A stretch of DNA of 64,000 nucleotides, from positions 62,001-126,000 of the forward strand of contig JAUKVZ010000003.1 of assembly GCA_032355985.1 (NCBI GenBank), written 5' to 3'. This DNA comes from Sarcodiotheca gaudichaudii (taxonomy: Eukaryota > Rhodophyta > Florideophyceae > Gigartinales > Solieriaceae). A model generated the notes under the pieces. The model was given only the letters and a program-made list of their open reading frames with translations, made no database searches and was not told the origin of the DNA. A program made the position numbers and the translations under genes. This document shows positions 1-7,104 of this stretch, in pieces (position 1 is the first letter of the stretch; each line of letters starts with the position of its first letter).

Positions 1-167
1 GAGCGATCGACGCGCGCCACGCCGGCGCCATCCTTTTGCAGAGCGGTCTTCGGCGCAGCGAGGGCCGATGGTGCGCTGAGTGCGGCGGCGAGTCCGACCG
101 CCAGAAGCAGCCTGCTCGTCGAGTGCAGCGCAGCCCTGCACGCCGGGCGAGTTGCCTTGAATCTCAT
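1..167 (-). CDS. exported protein, N-terminal part only
   Basis: An open reverse frame runs 55 codons from ATG at 167 to the window edge, so only the N-terminus is present. It has basic residues at the start, a hydrophobic core around residues 20-33 (LLLAVGLAAALSA) and an ALA cleavage site before APKTALQ. That is a typical Sec signal peptide, so the mature protein is probably periplasmic or extracellular. No Shine-Dalgarno stands out before the ATG. It diverges from the methyltransferase at 488 across 320 bases. Too little is visible to assign a function. Confidence 0.6.
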   Translation of the reverse strand, partial: MRFKATRPACRAALHSTSRLLLAVGLAAALSAPSALAAPKTALQKDGAGVARVDR

Positions 168-312
168 GTCTTCACATGCTCCCGATCTGCCGCCTGACTC
201 ACCTCTGCGGCGCGTCGAGTGGTCTGGTGTTCCGGCCCTGGTGTCGCCCCCGCGACATCAGCAATAGGTATCACTCAACCCCTCCTGGGGCAAGGAAAAA
301 CGCGATTCCAGC

Positions 313-427
313 GTCCTGTAAGGCCTTGCGGCGGCGTCGATACCTGCACAACCAGCCCATCGTGCCCGGCAGGTTGACGATCCGCGACGCGCCGCCTGAG
401 CCCGGTAATACAGCGTGCCAACAGGAC
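313..427. other. nested inverted repeats, candidate structured RNA
   Basis: Three helices nest perfectly. The outer arms are GTCCTGT (313-319) and ACAGGAC (421-427). The middle arms are GGCGGC plus GTCG (330-339) and CGAC, a two-base bulge, then GCCGCC (385-396). The inner arms are ACCTGC (342-347) and GCAGGT (369-374). That gives 23 base pairs in 115 nt. Either strand could form it. On the reverse strand it would lie in the leader of the exported-protein gene starting at 167. On the forward strand it lies upstream of the likely -10 of the methyltransferase. It matches no riboswitch consensus I can recall. Confidence 0.45.
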
Positions 428-473
428 TCCTCAGTCAATATTACGCGTGCGATAAGGGATCGGTTCTGCCCGA

Positions 474-479
474 TATAGT
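474..479 (+). promoter_or_regulatory. -10-like TATAGT before methyltransferase
   Basis: TATAGT ends 8 nt before the ATG at 488 and no Shine-Dalgarno is present, so the transcript is probably leaderless or nearly so. No good -35 is visible. Confidence 0.4.
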
Positions 480-487
480 TCGCCCTC

Positions 488-1321
488 ATGGCTGAATCCA
501 CTTTGAGAACCGAAATCGACGAATACGTCCTGGGCACGGACGAGGGCGAACTGGCCCGGCTTGGATTTCAACATCGAATCTGGGCCGCCGAGCTTGAAGC
601 GCTGTGGCGACAGGCGGGGTTCCGGGCGGGCGAGACGATTCTCGATGTCGGCTGCGGGCCCGGATTCGCCTCGCTGGATCTTGCGAGGCAACTGACCAGC
701 AATGGCCGCGTGATCGCCGTCGATCAATCGGAGCGATTCATCACGCGCATCGGTGAAGAAGCGGCGCGCCGGAATCTGACCAACATCGAGGCGCATGAGA
801 TGGATGTGCAGGAACTCGACCTTGCCGAGGCGAGCATTGATGGCGCATTCGCCCGATGGGTTCTCTGCTTCGTGCCCAATCCCGACGCCGTCATCGAGCG
901 CGTCGCGAAGGCGCTGAAACCCGGCGGGGCGTTCGGCGTGATGGACTATTTCAATTATCTCGGCATCACCGTCGGGCCGAAGGCTGATGTCTTCACGCGC
1001 GTCACGCAGGCGACTGATGCAAGCTGGCGTCAGGGCGGGGGCGATCCCGACATCGGCTCTCGCCTTCCCGGACTCTTTGAGAAGCACGGCCTGAAGGTGC
1101 AGTCCATTCAACCGATCGTGCGCGTCGCGCGACCGGGCGATCCGCTCTGGCTCTGGCCGGAGACGTTCTTCGCCCTGTTCATTCCGCGTCTGATCTCGAT
1201 GGGATTGCTGAATGAGGACGATCACGCCGCATTCAACAGGCATTGGGAAGAGCGCTCGAAGGATCCGACGTCGACGTTCTACACGCCGCCCATCATCAAC
1301 ATCGTCGGCCGCAAAATCTGA
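488..1321 (+). CDS. class I SAM-dependent methyltransferase
   Basis: This 277-residue cytosolic protein has the Rossmann methyltransferase core. Motif I is LDVGCGPGFASLDLA near residues 54-67, the acidic end of strand 2 is VIAVDQSE near 76-83, motif II/III lies around AHEMDVQELD, and a post-motif KPGGAFGVMDY is near 145-155. The substrate cannot be read from sequence; it resembles the broad UbiE/methyltransf_11 group. The C-terminal 100 residues, rich in Trp and Pro, probably form the substrate cap. It stands alone between a divergent exported gene and the convergent rpmB. Confidence 0.85.
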   Translation: MAESTLRTEIDEYVLGTDEGELARLGFQHRIWAAELEALWRQAGFRAGETILDVGCGPGFASLDLARQLTSNGRVIAVDQSERFITRIGEEAARRNLTNIEAHEMDVQELDLAEASIDGAFARWVLCFVPNPDAVIERVAKALKPGGAFGVMDYFNYLGITVGPKADVFTRVTQATDASWRQGGGDPDIGSRLPGLFEKHGLKVQSIQPIVRVARPGDPLWLWPETFFALFIPRLISMGLLNEDDHAAFNRHWEERSKDPTSTFYTPPIINIVGRKI

Positions 1322-1331
1322 TCGGCGCAAT

Positions 1332-1361
1332 GAAAAACGCCCACTCCAGCGAGCAGGCGTT
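1332..1361 (-). terminator. Rho-independent terminator of rpmB
   Basis: Read on the reverse strand, AACGCC (arm 1356-1361) pairs with GGCGTT (arm 1336-1341), with an inner CTC/GAG pairing, and is followed directly by a T run. It lies just after the rpmB stop and between convergent genes. Confidence 0.65.
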
Positions 1362-1394
1362 CGTGTGTTGATTCAAGAAGACGGCTCGAGCCGT

Positions 1395-1673
1395 TTACTG
1401 GCCCTGCGCCTCTTTCTGCAGGCGCGTGTAGCCGTGCTTCCGCTTGAGCGGCTTGACGACGAGCCCGGAGCGGATGGCCTGCGTCGAGACGCGGATCTTC
1501 ATCGGGCGTCCATCGACGAGCGCATTGACGCGCTGCAGATTCGGCTTGAAGGTGCGGCGGGTGATGCCGGTCGGCTTCAGACCGAAACCGCCCTTGCTGA
1601 TCTTCTGACCGCGGTAGGTTCGCTTGTTGCCGACGGCAGTTCGCTTGCCGGTGAAGAAGCACTCGCGTGGCAT
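1395..1673 (-). CDS. rpmB: 50S ribosomal protein bL28
   Basis: This 92-residue basic protein matches bL28. It opens MPRECFFTGKRTAVGN, like the MSRVCQ.TGKRP start of the family, and continues with the conserved NRRTF.PNLQ-like stretch (RRTFKPNLQRVN) and a basic C-terminus. The longer open frame to 1793 adds 40 unrelated residues, so the ATG at 1673 is taken as the start. It is a component of the large ribosomal subunit. It follows fumarylacetoacetase after 86 nt and is closed by a terminator, so it may be cotranscribed or have its own promoter. Confidence 0.93.
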   Translation of the reverse strand: MPRECFFTGKRTAVGNKRTYRGQKISKGGFGLKPTGITRRTFKPNLQRVNALVDGRPMKIRVSTQAIRSGLVVKPLKRKHGYTRLQKEAQGQ

Positions 1674-1759
1674 GACGCACGCTCCTGAAAACGAGTAGAT
1701 CGAATCAAAATCGAGCCGCAGAGTGTAGCAGCCCCCCTCCGCCTGACAAGTCGGGCAAT

Positions 1760-3085
1760 TCAGCCCTCCGCCGGGAGGATCATGCCGCGGCATTCTCCAA
1801 ACCCGATTCTGGTGGCGCCCTCCCGCTCACAGAAACCGCGAATAATCACCTCATCGCCATCGGCCAGCAGCTTTCGCTGCTCCCCGCCGGGCAGATCGAT
1901 GGGCTCCTGACCCCGCCAGGTCAGCTCCAGCAGGCAGCCCCGCTCCTCCTTCGTCTTGCCGGAGACAGTCCCGCTGCCCAGAAAATCACCGGGCTGAAGA
2001 TTGCAGCCGGTGGATGTGTGATGGGCGATCATCTGGCCGAACGTCCAGAACATGTGCCGGAAGCTGCCGCGGCTGATGCGATGGGGCTCAATCCCCTGCT
2101 CTCGCATGGCCTGGGACTGCAGGTAGACCTCCAGCGTGATATCCAGCGACAGATCCTCCCCGCCGGCGAGGTAGTCGAGCGTCTCAGGGTCGTCCTCGGC
2201 GCGAGGCGGCCCGGCAAGCCGGAAGGGTCCCAGCGCATCGAGCGAGACGATCCACGGACTGATCGTCGAGCAGAAGTTTTTCGCGTTGAACGGGCCGAGC
2301 GGCTGGTACTCCCACTTCTGCACATCGCGCGCCGACCAGTCATTGAGCAGCGAGATGCCGAACAGATGCTTGTGCGCCTCACCGATCGGGATCGGTGAAC
2401 CGAGCCGATTGCCCGGTCCGATGAAGCAGCCCATCTCAAGTTCGTAATCAAGCAGGCGGCTGGGCGCGTAGATCGGCGGCTCGTCATCCTTGGGGCGAAT
2501 CTGACCGAACGGGCGCTTCACCGGCGTGCCGCTGATCACGATCGAACTGGAACGGCCGTGATATCCGACCGGCAGATGCTTGTAGTTGGGCAGCAGCGGA
2601 TTATCCGGTCTGAACATGGATCCAATGTTCGTCGCATGCTCGACCGAGGCGTAAAAGTCGGTGTAGTCACCGACGTGCGCGGGCATCGCATATTCGACAT
2701 CCGAAAGATTGATCAAAGCGCGCTCGCACAGATCCTTGTCATCGCGAAGCGTCGGCGTGTCATGCCGCAGCAGGTTGCTTGCGCGCTGACGCACGGCGGA
2801 CCAGGCCTCCAGACCCATCGCCATGAACTCATTGAGCGTCGGGCCGGAGAAGACATCCGCGCTTTCGACCGGCGTGCCCGCAAAGAGACCGGCGCTCCAG
2901 CATTCGGCAAGATCCAGCGCCTGATCGCCGATCGCGACACCGACACGCGGCGACTCGTCGGCGCCGCGCCGCGAGATCATCGCCAGCGGCAGGTTCTGAA
3001 TTGGAAACTCACAGGCAGGATCATTGGCCGACTCGATCCAGCTCTTGAGTGAAGGGTCGTTGGTGGGAAGTGCGTGCGTGCTCAT
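1760..3085 (-). CDS. fahA: fumarylacetoacetase
   Basis: This 441-residue protein hydrolyses fumarylacetoacetate to fumarate and acetoacetate, the last step of tyrosine/homogentisate catabolism, in the cytosol. The N-terminal SH3-like domain (about 1-120) is followed by the FAH beta-roll with family motifs: DYTDFYAS near 140, GYHGRSSSIVISGTPV near 172-187, a metal-binding ELEMGCFIGPGN near 215, and LLNDWSARDVQKWEYQPLGP near 247-266. Its length fits the family (about 420-440). The preceding gene of unknown function ends 31 nt upstream on the same strand, so the two are probably cotranscribed. No other homogentisate-pathway gene is in the window. Confidence 0.93.
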   Translation of the reverse strand: MSTHALPTNDPSLKSWIESANDPACEFPIQNLPLAMISRRGADESPRVGVAIGDQALDLAECWSAGLFAGTPVESADVFSGPTLNEFMAMGLEAWSAVRQRASNLLRHDTPTLRDDKDLCERALINLSDVEYAMPAHVGDYTDFYASVEHATNIGSMFRPDNPLLPNYKHLPVGYHGRSSSIVISGTPVKRPFGQIRPKDDEPPIYAPSRLLDYELEMGCFIGPGNRLGSPIPIGEAHKHLFGISLLNDWSARDVQKWEYQPLGPFNAKNFCSTISPWIVSLDALGPFRLAGPPRAEDDPETLDYLAGGEDLSLDITLEVYLQSQAMREQGIEPHRISRGSFRHMFWTFGQMIAHHTSTGCNLQPGDFLGSGTVSGKTKEERGCLLELTWRGQEPIDLPGGEQRKLLADGDEVIIRGFCEREGATRIGFGECRGMILPAEG

Positions 3086-3116
3086 GTCGACGTTCTCGTC
3101 GCCTCGCTTGGAATGT

Positions 3117-4049
3117 TTATGAACTGGAAGGGAGCAGATCGAGGCTACTTAGATCGTCGCCCGGCTCGTCAAAGGAACAGGAGCCGAATGACGCGGCGAA
3201 CTTCTGGCGCGTCTTGACGAGTTGATCTATCGAAAGTCTTCGATCGTGCCATGTGACGCCCGAATCATCGAACTGGAATGCCTTCGCATCCGTCTCGCCC
3301 AGAATCTCCTGAGCCTCGGCATCCGTCATCATGGCGCCGCGCGCAAAGGCCGCGCAGAGAAACACATTGAGAAATCCGTGCATGACGCCCGATGGGCTGT
3401 CCGCCTCATACGTCAGGCGATGACTTGCCCGCATCGGATGATGCAGCCCGGCCGTCGCCTTGAAAGGCACGTTGGCCGCGGCGCAGTGCAGGATGAACCG
3501 CGCAAGTGATTCGATCGAGGGGAACGCCTCCGGCGTCACGCCGCCGGTGCGCACCTTGGCGGCCACGCCTTCGGCGGCAAGCGATGCGATCAACCCACGT
3601 GGATCCTCTTCGATCGGAATCTCGATGAAGGCGAGCAGATCGTCACCGAGGCGCCGAAGAATCTGATCGACCTTCGCGCTGGAATCGGCGCGCGTCTCCA
3701 GCGCATCGATGAGCGCGAAGCCGTTCGCCGGATCCTCATGCTTGTCATTGAACGCCTCAATCGCACGAAGATCGGCGTCCAGGTCATCGCCGGTCAGAGC
3801 GCTGATCATCCACGGCGGATCCTCATCCGACGCGGGCAGCAGATCCGCGGCCTCGGATTCGAACTCCTCTAGCCTTCCCACCGGCACGATCAGCCGCCCG
3901 AGCATCCACGCTCGATCGCTGTCGATGTAGCTCGCGTAGTTGCGCACCACAGGCGCCATATCGAGCTTTGCGGGCGGAAAGAGCCCGGCGTAGTCAACGA
4001 TCCCTGTCAGGAGAGCTTCCAGGCTCCCCTTCACATCTGCATCCGGCAT
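3117..4049 (-). CDS. conserved protein of unknown function next to fahA
   Basis: This is a 310-residue soluble protein with no signal peptide or membrane segment. ATG 4049 is preferred over the upstream in-frame ATG at 4115 because AGAGG lies 7 nt before it. Landmarks are VDYAGLFPPAKLDM near the N-terminus, KVRTGGVTPEAFPS near 165-180, and VPFKATAGLHHPMR near 205-218. The alternating strand/helix pattern and Lys/His-rich loops would suit an alpha/beta barrel enzyme, but I do not recognise a named family. It sits 31 nt upstream of fahA on the same strand, so a role near aromatic catabolism is possible but only inferred. Confidence 0.6.
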   Translation of the reverse strand: MPDADVKGSLEALLTGIVDYAGLFPPAKLDMAPVVRNYASYIDSDRAWMLGRLIVPVGRLEEFESEAADLLPASDEDPPWMISALTGDDLDADLRAIEAFNDKHEDPANGFALIDALETRADSSAKVDQILRRLGDDLLAFIEIPIEEDPRGLIASLAAEGVAAKVRTGGVTPEAFPSIESLARFILHCAAANVPFKATAGLHHPMRASHRLTYEADSPSGVMHGFLNVFLCAAFARGAMMTDAEAQEILGETDAKAFQFDDSGVTWHDRRLSIDQLVKTRQKFAASFGSCSFDEPGDDLSSLDLLPSSS

Positions 4050-4122
4050 CGGCAAACCTCTATGAAACGGGTCCGCGATGGTACGGCCTTCTCGAAGGCA
4101 TCGCAGCGTCGCCACATCCCCC

Positions 4123-5019
4123 CTATTCCGATCGCTCCCATTCCCACGCCGGCCCCTCCTTCTCCTCGTGCTCCGTCCAGAGTTCCAGCCAGTAGCTGCG
4201 GAAGCGATGCTCGCCGTATTGCTCGTAATGCGCCTGAACCTGCTTCTCGACTTCGGCGGGCGATCCTTCCATCCCCAGGGATTCCCGTCCGTGGCGGATG
4301 GCTTCCGTGTCGATGGGAAGCATTGAGTAGCGGCCGAGAAGCTGCATCATGTTCGCCGCGGCGTACTTCCCGCAGCCGGGCAACTTCAGCAGCGCTTTGT
4401 AGACATCCTCATCAGGCGTGGCCGGATCTTCGAACCAGTCCACATCGATCTCGCCTCGGTTCATGAGCCGTGCAAGCTCGATGAGGCGAACGTCCCGATA
4501 CCCGACGCCGCACCTGCTGCGAAGCGTCTGGGCGCGCCGGCGTGCGATCTGGCTCGGTCGCGGAAAGGCCGGGTTGATGACTTCGCACAGACGGCGATTC
4601 ATGCGCCGCGTTCCCGGCCATGTGACATTGCAGCTTGTGATCGTCTTGACGACATCTTCGAAGAAAGATGGACTGCGGAAGATGCGCCCGCGCCCGCTCT
4701 TCTTCCAGCGCGGATCAATCCTGTGAAACTCCGTCAGATCCTCTTCGTAACGCAACATGCGCCGAATCATGCGCCGAGCTTCAGCCTGCTCACTGCGCGA
4801 CAGCGTTCGATCGACCGTGACAGCTAACGGCGCGCCGGGGCGATTGGACGACTGTGCAATCACAAGCTCTGCAGGACCCTCGCCGGGATCGAGCACGCGC
4901 GTCAGCGTTCGACGATTGCGATCCCAGCGATTGGGCGCGAGGGAAAAGTAGCCGCAGGAACACACATCGCGCGTCAGCAGGTAATCCTCGCGCGGCCTGA
5001 TCGTCAGTCGAGAGCCCAC
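4123..5019 (-). CDS. HhH-GPD DNA glycosylase
   Basis: This 298-residue base-excision repair protein starts at a GTG. An AlkA/OGG-like N-terminal region (about 1-110) precedes the HhH-GPD fold. The helix-hairpin-helix is LPGCGKYAAANMM and the catalytic Asp is in MLPIDTEAIRH. The position that is Lys in bifunctional Nth/OGG1 enzymes (LPGVGRK, LPGVGTK) is Tyr here, as in monofunctional MIG-type thymine glycosylases (LPGVGKY). No 4Fe-4S Cys cluster follows. I infer a monofunctional glycosylase; the damaged base is unknown. It lies 13 nt after the amidotransferase gene. Confidence 0.8.
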   Translation of the reverse strand: MGSRLTIRPREDYLLTRDVCSCGYFSLAPNRWDRNRRTLTRVLDPGEGPAELVIAQSSNRPGAPLAVTVDRTLSRSEQAEARRMIRRMLRYEEDLTEFHRIDPRWKKSGRGRIFRSPSFFEDVVKTITSCNVTWPGTRRMNRRLCEVINPAFPRPSQIARRRAQTLRSRCGVGYRDVRLIELARLMNRGEIDVDWFEDPATPDEDVYKALLKLPGCGKYAAANMMQLLGRYSMLPIDTEAIRHGRESLGMEGSPAEVEKQVQAHYEQYGEHRFRSYWLELWTEHEEKEGPAWEWERSE

Positions 5020-5032
5020 AGCGCAGGCGCCG

Positions 5033-5758
5033 CTAGACGGCCACGCGGCGAACAGGCGAAAGCATCAGCATTGCGAGATTCAGGCAGAGACGATTTGAAA
5101 GCCTTGCGAAGCCTTCGTAGTTGTCCTTGACCTCGGCCATGATCTCCTGCTCTGTCTTGCCCGCCTTGTGCATCGATTCGGGATTGGCATGCACGATGTC
5201 CAGCAGCAGATCGCGATCCACTTCCGGATGATGCTGGAATCCATACGTGCGAAGGCCGGCGCGCATGATGACGACGGGACAGCGCTCCGTGGAAGCAAGC
5301 ACAACGGCGCCCGGCGGAGGCGTCGTCACATGATCACTGTGATGCATGAACTGCTTGCTGCGCCAGGCGATGCCGGCAAGGACGTTGTCCGTCTGTCCGG
5401 CGGGCCCGATGTTCATGTCATAGAAGCCGACTTCCGGCTGCTCCATGGCGCCGACTTCGCCACCGAGCGCTGCAGCCAGCATCTGATGGCCGAGGCATAT
5501 GCCGACCACCGGCAGTTGGCGCGCATGCGCTTCAGCCAGAAACTCGATCTCAGGCGCCATCCATGCAGGCCGCTCACCTGAGGCAAGGCTCATGGCCCCG
5601 CCCATCGAGACGACGGCGTCGACATCGTCAAAGTCCGGCGGAATCGGGTCACCCTTGTCGGGTCTGAGAATCCGCATTCGATGTCCGTGATCGCGCAGGG
5701 TCACGCCGATGCGGCCCGGACGCCCGATGTCGCTGTGTTGAAAGACGATTGTCGCCAT
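5033..5758 (-). CDS. class I glutamine amidotransferase-like protein
   Basis: This 241-residue cytosolic protein has a GATase1 fold. The nucleophile elbow is VVGICLGHQML (Cys near residue 85) and the catalytic His is in YGFQHHPEVDRD near 172-183. The overall layout resembles stand-alone GMP-synthase-like amidotransferases of the YfeJ type, whose substrates are mostly unknown. It is the first gene of a tight reverse block with the glycosylase. No Shine-Dalgarno is visible; TATCCT ends 6 nt before the ATG. Confidence 0.85.
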   Translation of the reverse strand: MATIVFQHSDIGRPGRIGVTLRDHGHRMRILRPDKGDPIPPDFDDVDAVVSMGGAMSLASGERPAWMAPEIEFLAEAHARQLPVVGICLGHQMLAAALGGEVGAMEQPEVGFYDMNIGPAGQTDNVLAGIAWRSKQFMHHSDHVTTPPPGAVVLASTERCPVVIMRAGLRTYGFQHHPEVDRDLLLDIVHANPESMHKAGKTEQEIMAEVKDNYEGFARLSNRLCLNLAMLMLSPVRRVAV

Positions 5759-5764
5759 GGCCGG

Positions 5765-5770
5765 AGGATA
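5765..5770 (-). promoter_or_regulatory. -10-like TATCCT before amidotransferase
   Basis: Reverse-strand TATCCT lies 6 nt upstream of the ATG at 5758, consistent with a leaderless transcript. Confidence 0.4.
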
Positions 5771-5801
5771 TCACGGCGCAGGCGAGTCCTCTCGATCGGG
5801 T

Positions 5802-5848
5802 CAAAAGAAGAACCGCCCGCTGTTGTGGGTAAGCGTCACAGCGGGCGG
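5802..5848 (-). terminator. Rho-independent terminator downstream of mraZ region
   Basis: On the reverse strand an 11-bp perfect stem (CCGCCCGCTGT, 5838-5848, with ACAGCGGGCGG, 5813-5823) is followed by TTCTTCTTTT. It would end transcripts coming from the mraZ side, more than 500 nt after the mraZ stop. Confidence 0.75.
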
Positions 5849-6354
5849 AAATGCGCGACGAGGAAGCTGTTGGTGGTGGTGGGCGCCTCGCCGCGTCGAG
5901 GGGTTCAACAGGTTGTGAATCGCCCGCCGAGCCGGTGGGCTCGGCGGACGTCCGAATCATGACCCGCGCACGCCAGTCTGGTCCTGAAGTGTCGCGACGT
6001 GGAGGCTGATGAGCGGCGCCGCCATCAGCTCACCGGCGATGCGTCCATGCATGCGCCTGTCGCGCCTCATGCTCCAAACGAGAATCCATTCAGCGTCAGG
6101 ACGAGTCCGTTCGTCCTCTCGGGTCTACTGCGAAGAAGGCACAATGAATGCGCACCGATCGCGTCCGACGCCCGACCCCGTCCCTGAAGTCCGGCGCACT
6201 TCCTTGCGTTTCGATGACGATCGAGCGCGCAGGCGCGTATGTAGATGTGTCTAGGTTCCTTCTAGGAAACCCGAACGGAGCCGTTTCCAGCCACGTCGGG
6301 ACACCGGACGAATCCGGTCACTCTCACTCTCCGCCGCGGGGTCGCAACGAGTCA
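5849..6354 (-). ncRNA. hairpin-rich non-coding segment, candidate long 3' UTR or structured RNA
   Basis: About 500 bases between the mraZ stop and a strong terminator hold no recognisable gene but several clean hairpins on the reverse strand. These are ACCGGA-TTCG-TCCGGT (6303-6318, a UUCG tetraloop), AGGACGA/TCGTCCT (6098-6117), GCTGATG/CATCAGC with a GC-rich inner stem (6005-6029), and CCGCCGAGCC-CACC-GGCTCGGCGG (5924-5947). I checked for hallmarks of RNase P RNA, tmRNA, SRP RNA and tRNA and found none. It could be a separate ncRNA, a structured mraZ 3' UTR, or a decayed rsmH locus. The only small frame of note is 37 codons (5957-6070). Confidence 0.35.
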
Positions 6355-6825
6355 CTATCCCTCTTTGGATTCCCTCAACGCCCGCTTCCGTTCGGTGCGT
6401 GCCATGAGCTCGGGCATCTGCTCGAGCCGCTGGCGCCTGGTCTCTCGCCACGAATCCCGATCACGAATCTCCAGCCAGTCGCCCGCTCCGACGAGGGCGA
6501 CTTCTGAACCCAATCCAACCAAATCCATGATGTCGTCCGGCACGCGAATCCTGCCGGCGGAGTCCATCTCCAGCCGGGCGCTGAGCCCGAACAACGTCGC
6601 ATGCAATTCCGCTTCGTCCTGATCCGGCGTCAGACCCAGGGAGTACTCCCGAGCCCGAGCCTTGAAGTCCGCCTCCGTGTACAGGCGAACCATGCCCCCC
6701 ACCCACGGCACGGCGTACCACGCCGCCCCATCCTCCTCGAGACGCCACTGCGACCTGATCTCCGCTGGTATCGCCAAACGATTCTTGGCGTCGATCCGGT
6801 GTTCGTGGCTGCCTGTGAAGAGCAC
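6355..6825 (-). CDS. mraZ: transcriptional regulator MraZ
   Basis: This 156-residue DNA-binding protein has two AbrB-like MraZ repeats. The first begins LFTGSHEHRIDAKNRLAIPAE. The second contains LEMDSAGRIRVPDDIMDL, with the family DxxGR signature. The start is a GTG at 6825 with GAGG 9 nt upstream. In other bacteria MraZ represses the division and cell-wall (dcw) cluster by binding TGGG repeats upstream of itself; such repeats are present here. Unusually, no rsmH, ftsL or mur genes follow it. Confidence 0.93.
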   Translation of the reverse strand: MLFTGSHEHRIDAKNRLAIPAEIRSQWRLEEDGAAWYAVPWVGGMVRLYTEADFKARAREYSLGLTPDQDEAELHATLFGLSARLEMDSAGRIRVPDDIMDLVGLGSEVALVGAGDWLEIRDRDSWRETRRQRLEQMPELMARTERKRALRESKEG

Positions 6826-6862
6826 TCATTGTCGCCTCAGCGGGTTATCGGGGGGTCCGCGA

Positions 6863-6891
6863 AAACTAACCCACTTGGCCCCACTCTGCAA
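6863..6891 (-). promoter_or_regulatory. mraZ promoter with MraZ-box repeats in the spacer
   Basis: On the reverse strand, TTGCAG (6886-6891) and TAGTTT (6863-6868) are 17 nt apart. TGGGT (6869-6873) and TGGGG (6879-6883) lie in that spacer at a 10-nt period, with a weak third copy TGTTG at 6889-6893. The TGGGN-N5 pattern is the known MraZ target, so occupancy would block the promoter and give autorepression. Confidence 0.65.
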
Positions 6892-7007
6892 CACCTTGCC
6901 TCCTGATTTGACACTTTTGATCCCTTTCACCTCCCTCCGGCACATCGCCTGCCCCGCAGGACCTCGCGAACCATGCGGGATGCAGTTCGTTCTCCCCACG
7001 ATTTCCA

Positions 7008-7023
7008 CACGTGCGTCCACGTG
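7008..7023. promoter_or_regulatory. paired CACGTG palindromes
   Basis: Two CACGTG hexamers separated by CGTC lie about 80 nt before the amidohydrolase and in the mraZ divergent spacer. A pair of identical palindromes suggests an operator, but no regulator is identified. Confidence 0.25.
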
Positions 7024-7092
7024 AGTTTTCTTTGCGCGCAAGCACGTTCGATCCACGCGCAGCGTGTGCATTTGTGCGCAGCCGTCGCGGCC

Positions 7093-7098
7093 TATCAT
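7093..7098 (+). promoter_or_regulatory. -10-like TATCAT before amidohydrolase
   Basis: TATCAT lies 6 nt upstream of the ATG at 7105, with no Shine-Dalgarno between, consistent with leaderless initiation. Confidence 0.4.
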
Positions 7099-7104
7099 CG
7101 AATT

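Larger units (their letters stand above)
168..487. other. 320-base intergenic region with nested inverted repeats
   Basis: This divergent spacer has no convincing gene. A reverse frame across 271-537 exists, but it runs into the methyltransferase and has no family signature. The notable content is the nested inverted-repeat element at 313-427, a small CCCC-TCCT-GGGG hairpin at 279-290, and a TATAGT hexamer at 474-479 just before the methyltransferase. Confidence 0.6.

Noticed and set aside
391-427. TPP-riboswitch-like string (CCTGA...GGTAATAC.GCG) on the forward strand
   Set aside because: The other conserved parts (CTGAGA, the 5' GGGGTGC arm, and TAGGGAA) are missing, and the segment is paired in the nested repeat instead.
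271-537. 88-codon reverse frame across the first spacer
   Set aside because: It overlaps the methyltransferase start and the nested repeat, and shows no recognisable domain.
5957-6070. 37-codon reverse frame with protein-like composition
   Set aside because: No Shine-Dalgarno or family signature, and it runs through two of the hairpins; high-GC sequence gives such frames by chance.
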